Source: an uncultured Myxococcales bacterium
GTDB lineage: Bacteria; Myxococcota_A; Bradymonadia; UBA7976; UBA1532
Assembly (NCBI GenBank): GCA_903847385.1
Contig: CAINDO010000437.1
Location: 1 to 43,270 of the forward strand
Direction: 5' to 3'
Length of the DNA stretch: 43,270 bases
Under the pieces are notes generated by a model, which made no database searches, was not told the origin of the DNA, and was given only the letters and a program-made list of their open reading frames with translations. Positions 1 through 9,072 of the stretch are shown here, piece by piece; within the stretch, counting starts at the first letter, position 1, and every line of letters begins with the position of its first letter. The position numbers were made by a program, and so were the translations under genes.

Positions 1-2
1 CG

Positions 3-1016
3 CCGCCCGACGCCGGTCCGAGGCCCGACGATCGCTGCCCCGGCCGCGCACCGGACCCGGCGGAGCCGCGCGCCGCCACGCGTTTCATCGCCGATCTCAC
101 GGGCACACGAACGAGCTCCGGCGCGTTCGGCGTCGGGGGCACGGACCTGGGCATCCCCGTGCGGCAGCCGAACGGTCAGATCGCCTACATCTTCGGCGAC
201 ACGTTCGACGAGGACCGGGCCGGCGGGCCCGGTTGGCGCTCGCCGGTGCTCCTGCGCTCCGAGCCGGGCCTGGACGGCGACGGGATCGTGTTCACCGACG
301 CCGCCGGCGGCGGGTACGCCCGACAGATCCTCGACTATGACCACGCGGACCCGAACTTCTCCACCTGGCTGCCCTCGGACGCGATCACGATCGGCGGCCG
401 GATGTATCTGCACTTCATCGTCAACGCCGGCCTGGGCAACGTCCGCTGGACGCAGATCGCCTACTCCGACGACAACGGCGAGAACTGGGTCCTGAGCGAT
501 GCGCGCTGGGCCCCCGACGAGGACGACGGCCTGCGCCAGCTCTGGACCTGGGAGCGCGGCTGCGATGGGTACGTGTACACGCTCTCCACGAGTTTCATCG
601 ACCGCAGCCGGCCCATCATCCTGTACCGCGTGCCCGAGGACCGGCTGCTCGACCACGACGCCTACGAGCCCTGGGGCTTCCGCGACGGGCAGTGGGCCTG
701 GGGCAACCCCGCGAGCATCGTGCTCGACGGCCGCTTCGGCGAGCTCTCCCTGCGCCGCGTCGAGGACAAGTGGGTCCTGTCCTGGTTCAACGCGGGCGAC
801 TACGACATCACGGTCAAGGTCTTCGACGGCCCGACCTCGAACCTGTACGAGGCCGCGACCTTCAAGCCCATCACCGGCGCGGCGTTCCCGCAGCTCTATG
901 GCGGCTACATCCACCCGGACTCGACGCTGGCCAACCTGCACCTGATCGTGTCGCAGTGGAACACGGCGGATGGCTGGCCCTACCACGCCACGGAGTGGGT
1001 CACGTCCGTGCGGTGA
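3..1016 (+). CDS. DUF4185-type secreted protein, C-terminal part (5' end outside window)
   Basis: The reading frame is open from the first bases of the window, so the start and any signal peptide are missing. The first visible residues are a Pro/Asp-rich linker, then a domain with the motifs GTDLGIPV and YIFGDTF, followed by SDDNGENW and other bladed-propeller-like segments. The GTDLG...FGDTF pattern is typical of DUF4185, a beta-propeller-like family found in secreted carbohydrate-associated proteins. An internal GTG at 159 could be mistaken for the start, but it cuts through the domain (the GTDLG motif lies upstream of it). The Pro/Asp linker resembles the stalk of the lipoprotein at 34939, suggesting this is also an exported lipoprotein. 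It ends 18 bases before the convergent neighbour. No catalytic residue can be assigned. Confidence 0.75.
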   Translation, partial: PPDAGPRPDDRCPGRAPDPAEPRAATRFIADLTGTRTSSGAFGVGGTDLGIPVRQPNGQIAYIFGDTFDEDRAGGPGWRSPVLLRSEPGLDGDGIVFTDAAGGGYARQILDYDHADPNFSTWLPSDAITIGGRMYLHFIVNAGLGNVRWTQIAYSDDNGENWVLSDARWAPDEDDGLRQLWTWERGCDGYVYTLSTSFIDRSRPIILYRVPEDRLLDHDAYEPWGFRDGQWAWGNPASIVLDGRFGELSLRRVEDKWVLSWFNAGDYDITVKVFDGPTSNLYEAATFKPITGAAFPQLYGGYIHPDSTLANLHLIVSQWNTADGWPYHATEWVTSVR

Positions 1017-1034
1017 GGCGGGCGGGGCGCCGGT

Positions 1035-4000
1035 TCAGCGCTTGGCGGTCGACTCGATGGCGTCGAGCCCCGACAGGCGCCGCCGGGCGAGGCTGGCCAC
1101 TTCGAGGGGTCCGGTCTTCTCGCTCGTCGCGATCCGCTCGTAGTAGAAGCGGGCGACCGCGGGCAGGCCCCAGGTCTCGGCGATCCGACCGAGCACGAAG
1201 TCATCCGACGCGAGGAGCCGCCCGTGGGCGCGCACATCGTCTCGCAGCGTCTCCATCGCCTCCGTGGCACGCCCCGCCTCCGCCAGCGCGGTCGCCAGCG
1301 TGTTGTACTCCGCGGCGGTGGCGGCCCGGCCGCCCTGCGTCAGCCGTCGAGAGAGGCCGAGCACCTCGTCCGTCGGCCCCTCCTCCAGCAGCCTTTGCCA
1401 GGCGATTTCGTTGAGCGCGGTCGAGTTCCGACCGTTGGCGGCCGCATCGACGATCGTCCACATCGAGAGGCGATCCTTCCACAGCCCGTCTCGAGCCGCG
1501 AGCTTCGCGGCGCTCGTCGCGAGGGACATGCGGGTCAGCGGCGTGAGGCCCGGCGCCTGGAGCGCCTGCCGCGCGTGCTCGACGGCGGCGGCTCCGCCGC
1601 GCACCATCGCGATGATCTCGAGCTCCCAGACGCCCAGCGTCGAGTCCTCGGTGTGCAGGCGTCGCAGCGAGGCCAGGCGGGCGACCTTCGCCTCGCCCCG
1701 AGCGCGCAGCGCCGCGTCGAGGGCTCGCAGCGTGCGCGCCGGCCCGGTGGCGACGGCCCCCTTCGCCCAGGTGGACGCGCGGACCGCGATGGCCGAGTCG
1801 TCGTCGACCGCGTTCGCGAGGGGCACGGCGGCGGCCAGGGCGAGCAGCGGCCGGTCGGCGGACGCCGCGTCTTCGAGGCTGAGCGCGGGGATGGGGCGCC
1901 CGATGATGGAGGGGACCTCACCCGTCCCGCGGGGGTCGACGCCGAACCGCGCCCAGGTGCGTGCGGTCTCCAGGTCGTCCCGCTCCAGGGCCGCGAGGAC
2001 CTCCAGCCCGAAGTGGTGGGGCGCGAGGTTGGCGAGCGACAACACGGGGCGGCCGCCCTCGCATCGGAAGAACAGCGGGGTCTGCTTCGGGGCCAGCAAC
2101 CGGACCGCGCCGGGACAGGCGCCTTCGACGCGGGCGTCGACCAGACGGCGCCTCACCACCTCCGCGTCCAGGAACGCCTCGCTGTCGAGCGCGAACACCC
2201 GTCGACCACGGCCCATCGCTTGAAGGAGCTCCCGGAGGCGCGCGCCCTCCTCCTTCGACAGGGGGCCGCCGAACAGCGCCCGCACCGCCTTCGAGTCCGG
2301 CGCGACGTCGGGGGCGAGGCGGAGCAGTTCGAACGCCAGGCGGCGGGGCTCGTCCGGCTTCCACGACCCCAGCGCCGCCGAAGCCGCGAGGCGGTGCGAC
2401 TGGAGCCGGACGAGCTCGTCCTGCGCCTCCGTGCAGCTCGCGTCTCCGCCACAGGCCGCCCGCGCGAAGGTCTCCGCGGCCTCGAAGCGCCCCCGTCGAC
2501 TCGCGAACTCCGTCGCGCGCTCGAGCACCTCGCGCCACGGAGCGCCCCCGACGGCCGAGGGGTCCTTCGCCAGCCTCAGCGCGGCCTCGAGTCCCCGCGC
2601 CTCGGCCACGGCCGAGACGGCCGCGCCGGCGGCCTCCGGGCGTGCCCGGGCCAGCGTGACCAGGCGGTCGACGTCCCCGACGAGCAGCAACGCCGCCCCG
2701 TAGAGTTCGGCCTTGTGCCCGGTCAGCGACCCGACCTCGACGCGGTCGAAGAGGTCGATGGCCGCGCGCAGGTCGGCCTCCCGACCGAGGCGCACGCCGT
2801 GCGCGTCGTAGAGCCGAAGATGGGCTTCCCACGACTCCGTCGCGAGGGTCGGGTGTTCGGCGCGCAGGCGGGCCAGGACGCCCGCGGCCGACACCACGGC
2901 GGCGCCCGACGGGAGCATCGAGGGCAGCCAGTCCCGCCCGAGGGGGTCCGCGGCCAGGACGGTGGCCCGGACGAGCTGGAGGTCCACGTCCTCGGGCATC
3001 CGGGCGGCCGCCTGGTCGACGACCGCCAGGGCGGCGTCCCGAAAGCCGAGTTCGTTCAGGAACAGACCGTACCGGCGCTCGCCGGCGCGCGACCCGGGGG
3101 TCCCCGCTCGGGCGGCCTGCGCCGCCGCGGCTGCTTCCCGCACCCGGCCTGCCACCATCAGCGCCCGGGCGCTCGTCGTGAAGGCGATCTGGTCGCCGTT
3201 CGCCTCGGGCCGCTGGCTCTGGGCGCGTACGAGCGCCACGAAGCGCTCGACGGCCTCGGCGGAAGCCGGCGCGGTCGTCCGAATCAAGAGGGACCGCACG
3301 CGGACTCGACCACCGGCCTCGACCGTCGTCGTCCGGGTGAGCTCGAGGCCGGCCTCCCGTGCGTGGAGGTCCGTGGGCAGCGACGCCGGGACGAAGCCCG
3401 GCGGCGGCGTGTAGGTCTCTTCGGATTCGACGCGGAGCGGCGCGGGCGCCGGCGCGCCGGCAGGGGCGGTGACGCTCTGCCGCGCCGCCGCGACGACGTC
3501 GGCGAAGCCCAGGACCTGGCCGTCGAAGCGCGGCGCGTCCGGGTCGGGCAGGGGCCCGTGCGTCGTCTCCTTGGAGATCTCGACGCCCCCGAGGCCGTCG
3601 GGCTCGAGCGTGGTCTCCGTCCCCTGGGCGCGCGCCGATCGAATGAGGTTGGCCGCGGCCAGGCCGCGCCCGGTCCAGCGGGTCGTGCGGGTCACCTCGC
3701 CGTCGGCGGTGAACTGCGCGTCGAGCGTGAGCCGGATGACATTCTCCGCCGGGGCAAATGCCGGGGTCGTCGTCAGAGCCCGGGTCGAGGCCGCGGCGAC
3801 CAGCACGCGCCGCCCGTAGTCGTGTCTGGGCAGGAACTCGGGCGGAAGGTCCGGCACCGTCGGGTCGACGAAGAGGAACCCCGTCCCCTGGCGGACGGCG
3901 ACGATGGCGTGGTTGAAGAGCGCCGCCGTGGGGACGTCGAGCGGGACGTCGGCGGCGTCCGGGCCGTCCGCGGCGAGCAGCACCACGTGGGCCTCGAAGC

Positions 4001-5084
4001 CCAGCCGACGCAGGGCCGACACCACCAGCAGCGCCATGGCCTTGCAGTCGGCGACGCCGCGCTCGTAGGTCGCGGCGGGCGGCGTCGGCTCGATGCGGCG
4101 CGCCCCCACGGCGATGGTCACGTAGCGGACCCGCGGCGCCAGACGCGCATAGAGGGCCCGCAGCACCTCGAGGGCGTTGCGACCCTGCGGCGCGGCCTGG
4201 GGCAGGTCCGCCGTCAAGGCGGCGGGGGGCGGCCCGGCGGCGATCTGGCGGTCGGCGAGGTCGCTGTACCACCGCGCGACGGCGGCGTGACTCGGCCAGG
4301 CCGAGAGGACGCCGAGCGTGGGCGTGGCGGCCTCCGCCCGGGTGCCACCCCCGGCGTCGGGGGTGGTCTCGAAGACGTGCCGCACCCCGTCCGCCCTGCG
4401 TTCGAGGGTGTGACGGACGCCGCGGCCGTCGAAACCGGCGCGCGCCTCCAGCCCCGCCGGCAGGTCCACGGTCACGCGGACCGGGACCCCGGTGTCCTCG
4501 GCCTCGAGCGGCAGACTCCGGTCCAGGACCGGAAACATCGACGCCACCCGCTCCCGGATGATCTCGAGCTCGACCACCGCGCCCTTCACCACGCCGGGCA
4601 GCACGACGGTCAGACCGCGGGCGTCCGACACCACGCCGACCCCTTCGCTCCGGTCCCCCGGGGCGTCGATCAGCCCGCTGCCGTCGAGCACCAGCGTTCG
4701 CCCGTCCGGCGTGGTGGTGCGCGCCCGCATGAGCGGGCGCCGTTCGTCGGTCGGTGTCCAGGTGAAACGCAACACCCCGAAGACGCGCGCGGCCTCCTCG
4801 TTGTTGAAGCGCAGGACGGACCTCGTCGTCTCCACTTCGCGCCCGTCGGCGGCCACGCGGATCTCGATCCCCGTGGACAAGACCTGCATGGCCTCGCGGG
4901 CGGGGAGCGCGGCGGCGGCGCGGGCGACGACCTCACTCGTCGCCTCCATGAACGGCGCGTCCCAACGTGGGGGGGCCGTGGCCCGGGTCACGCTCGGTGC
5001 GAGCAGGACGACCAGGCCGACAAAGGCCCAGAAGCGGGCGACGTGGACGGGGAGAACGCTGGCCGGGGCGGGGAAACGCGTCAT
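1035..5084 (-). CDS. Exported DUF3857 / transglutaminase-like protein with long helical C-terminus
   Basis: 1349 aa from the ATG at 5084, chosen because GGAG lies six bases upstream and a signal peptide follows (basic start, hydrophobic stretch near residues 18-36). A longer frame to 5183 lacks these signs. Residues about 45-250 look like DUF3857 (LRFNNEEAARVF, VVELEIIRERV). Residues about 290-420 are a transglutaminase-like core with a plausible Cys-His-Asp triad: C347 in VADCKAM, H392 in FNHAIVAV and D407 in FVDPT. The remaining 800 or more residues are Ala/Leu/Arg-rich helices resembling TPR-like repeats. DUF3857-transglutaminase proteins are common exported proteins in Bacteroidota and Myxococcota, but substrates are generally unknown; this one is unusually long. 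Likely periplasmic or envelope-located. No operon partner: the next minus-strand gene upstream is about 190 bases away. Confidence 0.8.
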   Translation of the reverse strand: MTRFPAPASVLPVHVARFWAFVGLVVLLAPSVTRATAPPRWDAPFMEATSEVVARAAAALPAREAMQVLSTGIEIRVAADGREVETTRSVLRFNNEEAARVFGVLRFTWTPTDERRPLMRARTTTPDGRTLVLDGSGLIDAPGDRSEGVGVVSDARGLTVVLPGVVKGAVVELEIIRERVASMFPVLDRSLPLEAEDTGVPVRVTVDLPAGLEARAGFDGRGVRHTLERRADGVRHVFETTPDAGGGTRAEAATPTLGVLSAWPSHAAVARWYSDLADRQIAAGPPPAALTADLPQAAPQGRNALEVLRALYARLAPRVRYVTIAVGARRIEPTPPAATYERGVADCKAMALLVVSALRRLGFEAHVVLLAADGPDAADVPLDVPTAALFNHAIVAVRQGTGFLFVDPTVPDLPPEFLPRHDYGRRVLVAAASTRALTTTPAFAPAENVIRLTLDAQFTADGEVTRTTRWTGRGLAAANLIRSARAQGTETTLEPDGLGGVEISKETTHGPLPDPDAPRFDGQVLGFADVVAAARQSVTAPAGAPAPAPLRVESEETYTPPPGFVPASLPTDLHAREAGLELTRTTTVEAGGRVRVRSLLIRTTAPASAEAVERFVALVRAQSQRPEANGDQIAFTTSARALMVAGRVREAAAAAQAARAGTPGSRAGERRYGLFLNELGFRDAALAVVDQAAARMPEDVDLQLVRATVLAADPLGRDWLPSMLPSGAAVVSAAGVLARLRAEHPTLATESWEAHLRLYDAHGVRLGREADLRAAIDLFDRVEVGSLTGHKAELYGAALLLVGDVDRLVTLARARPEAAGAAVSAVAEARGLEAALRLAKDPSAVGGAPWREVLERATEFASRRGRFEAAETFARAACGGDASCTEAQDELVRLQSHRLAASAALGSWKPDEPRRLAFELLRLAPDVAPDSKAVRALFGGPLSKEEGARLRELLQAMGRGRRVFALDSEAFLDAEVVRRRLVDARVEGACPGAVRLLAPKQTPLFFRCEGGRPVLSLANLAPHHFGLEVLAALERDDLETARTWARFGVDPRGTGEVPSIIGRPIPALSLEDAASADRPLLALAAAVPLANAVDDDSAIAVRASTWAKGAVATGPARTLRALDAALRARGEAKVARLASLRRLHTEDSTLGVWELEIIAMVRGGAAAVEHARQALQAPGLTPLTRMSLATSAAKLAARDGLWKDRLSMWTIVDAAANGRNSTALNEIAWQRLLEEGPTDEVLGLSRRLTQGGRAATAAEYNTLATALAEAGRATEAMETLRDDVRAHGRLLASDDFVLGRIAETWGLPAVARFYYERIATSEKTGPLEVASLARRRLSGLDAIESTAKR

Positions 5085-5270
5085 GGGGAACTCCGGTTCG
5101 AGTGAGGGTGCACCCCGGAGGTACTTCGATCCGTGCGAGCGCCTTTCGAGGACCCGCGCTCCGGGGGGCGCAAATGCGGTCACGGTCCTGGCGAGCGCCG
5201 GGCGAGCGTCGAGCGTCTCGAACTCCGCCGGCCCTGCGAGGGTCGGGTTGGGGTGAGGACGGGCGGACGG

Positions 5271-5771
5271 CTACAGCGCGGCGAACACGACCAGTACGGC
5301 CAGCGCGCTGGCGGCCACGCCACCCAGCGCCCAGGCCCCGGGCTGGACCTGCCGCACCTCGACGCTGGTCTCCTCGACGCGGAACGCCGCCTCGGGTCGG
5401 TCCGAGCCGGCGACGTACAGCGTGTCGCCCTCCAGCCGGGCCAGCGTCGGGTGACTGAAGAGTACGGACGGGCCGGCGTTCGGGGTGATGCGGAGATCGG
5501 CCGGGCCGACGAACTGCGCCGTCCGCCCGTCGTCGGTGCGCACGACGCTCACGGTGGATCCGTACACCGCGGTCGTCCGCGGGCTGCACTGGCGGTGACT
5601 CTGCCCGCCGGCGCCCGTCACGAGTCGACAGTCGGACTCCGTCTGAGTGCCGAGCTGGACCGTGGCCGCGCCGTTGAGGCCCGGGGTGTCTCGCGGGTCG
5701 ATCCGCGTGTAGTTGTAGCATCCGCTGAGGGTGGCCGCGGCGAGGAGGCTCAGGACCGGCGTGCGCTTCAT
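5271..5771 (-). CDS. Small hypothetical lipoprotein with C-terminal membrane segment
   Basis: 166 aa. The N-terminus is a lipoprotein signal with lipobox LSGC (lipid-modified Cys at residue 18). The middle part is beta-rich with no recognised domain, and residues about 147-166 form a hydrophobic stretch of Gly/Ala/Val/Leu that could span a membrane. A lipid anchor plus a C-terminal membrane helix is an uncommon combination. The gene is divergent from the outer-membrane-type gene at 5974 and shares its 202-base upstream region. Function unknown. Confidence 0.7.
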   Translation of the reverse strand: MKRTPVLSLLAAATLSGCYNYTRIDPRDTPGLNGAATVQLGTQTESDCRLVTGAGGQSHRQCSPRTTAVYGSTVSVVRTDDGRTAQFVGPADLRITPNAGPSVLFSHPTLARLEGDTLYVAGSDRPEAAFRVEETSVEVRQVQPGAWALGGVAASALAVLVVFAAL

Positions 5772-5907
5772 GGGGTCTCTCCATGGATCAGGGTGACGGT
5801 GTTCGACCCTGCGTACTGACCGGAGGCGGCGCGCCTTTCATCCGACGCTGGTCTGCTTGCCCGGATGGGGGAATCTTCGTACGTGGGGCGCGCAGAATCT
5901 CGGACTC

Positions 5908-5930
5908 GGAACACCCCGTCGCGGTGTTCC
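5908..5930. promoter_or_regulatory. Perfect 8-bp inverted repeat between divergent genes
   Basis: GGAACACC (5908-5915) and GGTGTTCC (5923-5930) are perfect inverted copies separated by seven bases. The site lies 44 bases before the start of the gene at 5974 and about 137 bases before the divergent lipoprotein gene. It could be an operator for a dimeric repressor or a hairpin in the leader of the plus-strand mRNA. Its position upstream of a gene, without a T-run, argues against a terminator. Confidence 0.35.
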
Positions 5931-5973
5931 TTCACCAGCAGACGGATTCACACCCCCGCCGCTGGAGATCACC

Positions 5974-6789
5974 ATGCGCATGCACACTTCGACCGCCCTC
6001 GCCCTCAACCTCGCCCTCGCCGCCGCGCCCGCGAGCGCCCTCGCCGGAGAGGCCGCCCCGGCGACGGCCGCGCCGGTCTCCGAGGGCGAGGACGTCGCGA
6101 AACCCGACCCCACGGCGAGCGAGCTCTTTCTGCTCGGCGTGGGGGTCACCTACGGTCGCGCGCCGGGCGTCCCGGGGCGCTCGGCCTTCCTGAAGCGGGC
6201 CGACGACGGGGCGAAGTTGGCGCCCGCCGTCGCGTTCGAGTGGCATCTGCTCGACCGACTGTGGCTGACGACCTCGGCGTCGGGCGGCCGCGAGGACAAG
6301 GGGTCGCTCGTCCTGACGCAGAAGACGATCGTGTTGGGCGACCGGACCTATGGGATCGAGGAGTTGACCGAGGAGACCTCGTATGTGTCCGCCGGTGTCG
6401 GTCTGCGCTGGGTCATGCTGCGCTCCGCCGCGGCGTCCCTCTCGCTGACCGGCCGCTGCGAAGCGGAGTGGGCGAGCACCGACTACGACGCGCCCGTGAC
6501 GAACGCGTTGGTCGACGAGCTTCTGGAGACCTACACCGAGGCCGGCGGCACGGACGCCCCCATCTCCGCGCTGCGCGGCACCTCCTCGAGTTTCGGCATC
6601 GCCGGCGTCGCCGGTCTGTCGGCGGAGCACTGGTTCGGCCCCGGGTTCGGCCTGCGCCTGGCCGTGGACCTGATCGAGTCCCGCTACGAGGAGAGCACCG
6701 GCACCGGCCCGCTGGCCGTGGGCGAGCGCGGGTCGAGCGACGTGCACTTCGACCCGAAGGCGTCCGCGCTCGTCACGATGGCGTTCTGA
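5974..6789 (+). CDS. Exported outer-membrane beta-barrel-like protein
   Basis: 271 aa. The ATG at 5974 follows GGAG with a six-base spacer and opens a clear signal peptide (hydrophobic residues 7-24, likely cleavage after ALA). A longer frame from 5857 gives a proline-rich stretch with no export signal and is rejected. The mature protein has alternating short beta-type stretches (FLLGVGVTYG, YVSAGVGLRWV, SLSLTGRCEAEW, GFGLRLAVDLIESRY) and ends in ALVTMAF, with a terminal Phe as in many outer-membrane barrels. The family is not recognised. The gene converges on the P450 fusion gene, with 27 bases between stop codons. Confidence 0.7.
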   Translation: MRMHTSTALALNLALAAAPASALAGEAAPATAAPVSEGEDVAKPDPTASELFLLGVGVTYGRAPGVPGRSAFLKRADDGAKLAPAVAFEWHLLDRLWLTTSASGGREDKGSLVLTQKTIVLGDRTYGIEELTEETSYVSAGVGLRWVMLRSAAASLSLTGRCEAEWASTDYDAPVTNALVDELLETYTEAGGTDAPISALRGTSSSFGIAGVAGLSAEHWFGPGFGLRLAVDLIESRYEESTGTGPLAVGERGSSDVHFDPKASALVTMAF

Positions 6790-6816
6790 GGACCGCGCTC
6801 GCCGGCCCGGGCCCGC

Positions 6817-8952
6817 TCAGGCCTGGGTGCGCCGGCGCATCACGCGGGCGATCTCCTCGTGCGCGAACCGGCCGTCCCCGGCGAGTGCGTTGAACGCGTC
6901 GCGCGAGAGTTCGAGGAGCTCGACGTCCGTTCGGGCGCGCACCGTGGCCGTTCGCGGCACGCCGAGCATGAGACCCACCTCGCCGAAGAACTCGCCCGGG
7001 CCGAGCTCGGCCAGGGGAAAGAGCGCACCGCCCGGCCCGCGGCCGAGGACGTCGCAGGTGCCCGAGACGAGCACGTAGAACGACTCGGCGGGCTCGCCCT
7101 GACGCACGATGTCCTCGCCGCCCGCCAGCCGCCGCCGGTTGACGTCGCCCGGCATCCGCGCCGCCAACGCCGCGTCGAGCGAGGGGAACACACGGGTGAG
7201 ATCCTGAGCGACGATGCGGGCGCGCATCACCCGGGCGATCTCCTGGCTCGTCAGGTCGGAGGCTTCGAGCATCGCTCGAAAGTCGTCCCCGCCGAGCGAG
7301 AGCGTGGCCACGGGCCCGAGGGCTCGAACGGTGGCGTTGCGCGGGCTGTCGGTCAACAGACCGATCTCGCCGAAGTAGTCGCCGGAGGACAGACGCCCCG
7401 TCCGCCGGTCCGATTCGCCCTCCCGGACCCAGACCTCGACCTCGCCCTCGACGATGATGTGAAACCGATCGGCCACGGCGCCTTGCACGATGATCTCGGC
7501 CCCGGGGTCGTGGGTCTCCGTTCGGACGCGCTCCGCGACCTGGGCGACGAGCGCGTGATCGAGCGTCGGGAGGACCTCGGCGACGTGCGCGCGGCGCCGG
7601 GTCGTCGCGGCCGGGGTCGGCGTGCGCGCTTCGAGCGTCCGCACGCGGCAGGCGGACTCCACGGCCGGCAGGGGCGACAGCTCGCCTCGCACGACGTAGC
7701 CGGGCGGATCGAGCTCGAGGCGCCACGTGCGCAGGAGCCCCGAGACGGCCAGCATCACCACGATCTCGGCCTGGCCGGCCCCGAGACACACGTGGTGGCC
7801 GAGCCCGTAGGGGGCGAACGCGCCGGGCTGTTTGTCCTCGTGACGCGGGCCGCCGTACCGGTCGACGTCGAACCGGTAGGGGTCGGGAAACAGGTGCGGC
7901 AGAAAGTGGGACACCGTGGCCCCGATCAGGAGCGCCTCGCCCGCCTCGACGCGATGGCCGGCGAACTCGAAGGGCTCCGCCGCGTGCCGGGGCAGCGCGA
8001 TGTTGATGGGGTGCAGGCGCATGGTCTCGAGGTACGCGGCGCGCAGGCGGCGCATGCCGCGCAGTCCCTGGGCCGTCGGCACGCCCTCGTCGAACGCCTC
8101 GTCCACCTCGGCCACGACCTCGGCCAGCAGCTCCGGCTGCCGAAGGAGCTCCCACAGCAGGAAACTCGCGACGCTGGCCGCAGTGTCCATGCCGGCCACG
8201 AACGCCCCGAGCACGCCGTAGATCAGGTCGCCGTCCTCGAACGGCTTGCCGTCCGGATCGCGCCCATGGATGAAGATGTCGGCGAGGTCTGCGCCCTCTG
8301 CACCCGACCGGGGGCTGGCGCGGCGGGCCTCGATGAGCCGCCCGGCCAGCGCCTCCATGTAGGCCTTGGCGTGGCGGTACCCGGAGCGCCAGAGGTAGAA
8401 CGCCGGCCACCGACCCAGGGAAGCGCCCGTCATCGTGCTCGAGAACTCCGCGCCGAACCGACAGACCTCGGCCCCGCCGCCGTGGCCCACGGCCGCCAGG
8501 CCGACCTGCTCGGTGACGAGGCGCTGCATCAGGGCCCGGATCGGCACGCTCTCGCCCGGCGCGTGCTCGCGCGCCACGGACTCGCAGGCGGCGAAGAGAC
8601 TCGGCAGGTTGCGCTCGGCGGCCTCACGGGAGTAAGCGGGGCGCAACATGCGTCGCATCGTCGTGTGGCGCGGGCCATCCAGCGCCACCAGAAGGTTCGG
8701 CGAGCGCAGCTCCTCGGCCATGCGGCCGAACGCGCGGCTGCTGGTCAGGCTCTTGGCGCCGCCGCGGGTCATGAACAGGTTCGCCTCGGGGCCGGCGAGC
8801 ACCGTGAAGCGATGGTGCAGCGCCCGCACGCGGAAGATCGGCCCCAGGGCCTGGTACTGCGACAGCAGAAACCGGGGCATGTCGCGCAGCATGGGCAGGG
8901 CGTTCCCGAGCAGCGGGACGCCGCGGGCGAGTGGGGGCCGGGAGGGGTTCAT
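6817..8952 (-). CDS. Cytochrome P450 fused to two cyclic-nucleotide-binding domains
   Basis: 711 aa. Residues 1 to about 445 are a P450: proline-rich start, I-helix AGMDTA (253-258) in place of the usual AGxDTT, K-helix ETMR (309-312), and heme loop around PYGLGHHVCLG with the thiolate ligand at C389. The loop has Tyr where most P450s have Phe, and His where they have Arg. Residues about 455-575 and 580-705 are two Crp/PKA-R-like cNMP-binding domains. Each keeps a phosphate-binding cassette, FGEIGLL...PRNATVRA (FGE 527-529, R538) and FGEVGLML...PRTATVRA (FGE 656-658, R667), so both look able to bind cAMP or cGMP. The stop codon and frame are continuous through the fusion. There is no HTH, so this is not a transcription factor. 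No ferredoxin or reductase gene is adjacent. Soluble and cytoplasmic. A role as a nucleotide-gated monooxygenase is inference. Confidence 0.9.
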   Translation of the reverse strand: MNPSRPPLARGVPLLGNALPMLRDMPRFLLSQYQALGPIFRVRALHHRFTVLAGPEANLFMTRGGAKSLTSSRAFGRMAEELRSPNLLVALDGPRHTTMRRMLRPAYSREAAERNLPSLFAACESVAREHAPGESVPIRALMQRLVTEQVGLAAVGHGGGAEVCRFGAEFSSTMTGASLGRWPAFYLWRSGYRHAKAYMEALAGRLIEARRASPRSGAEGADLADIFIHGRDPDGKPFEDGDLIYGVLGAFVAGMDTAASVASFLLWELLRQPELLAEVVAEVDEAFDEGVPTAQGLRGMRRLRAAYLETMRLHPINIALPRHAAEPFEFAGHRVEAGEALLIGATVSHFLPHLFPDPYRFDVDRYGGPRHEDKQPGAFAPYGLGHHVCLGAGQAEIVVMLAVSGLLRTWRLELDPPGYVVRGELSPLPAVESACRVRTLEARTPTPAATTRRRAHVAEVLPTLDHALVAQVAERVRTETHDPGAEIIVQGAVADRFHIIVEGEVEVWVREGESDRRTGRLSSGDYFGEIGLLTDSPRNATVRALGPVATLSLGGDDFRAMLEASDLTSQEIARVMRARIVAQDLTRVFPSLDAALAARMPGDVNRRRLAGGEDIVRQGEPAESFYVLVSGTCDVLGRGPGGALFPLAELGPGEFFGEVGLMLGVPRTATVRARTDVELLELSRDAFNALAGDGRFAHEEIARVMRRRTQA

Positions 8953-9072
8953 ATGACTCACTGGAGTGCCCGAATTCCGGAGCCCCGTCAACGTGGGGCG
9001 GACACAGCGCGGCGTCGCCGCCGCCCATCGGTCCTGTTTGACAGGCGCGTGCTGGACGCGTACCTCGCCGTG

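Noticed and set aside
5228..5246. Terminator hairpin after the lipoprotein gene
   Set aside because: On the transcribed (minus) strand the stem has an A-C mismatch and no T-run follows.
6804..6813. Palindrome GGCCCGGGCC between convergent genes as a bidirectional terminator
   Set aside because: No loop and no T-run; such palindromes are expected by chance at this GC content.
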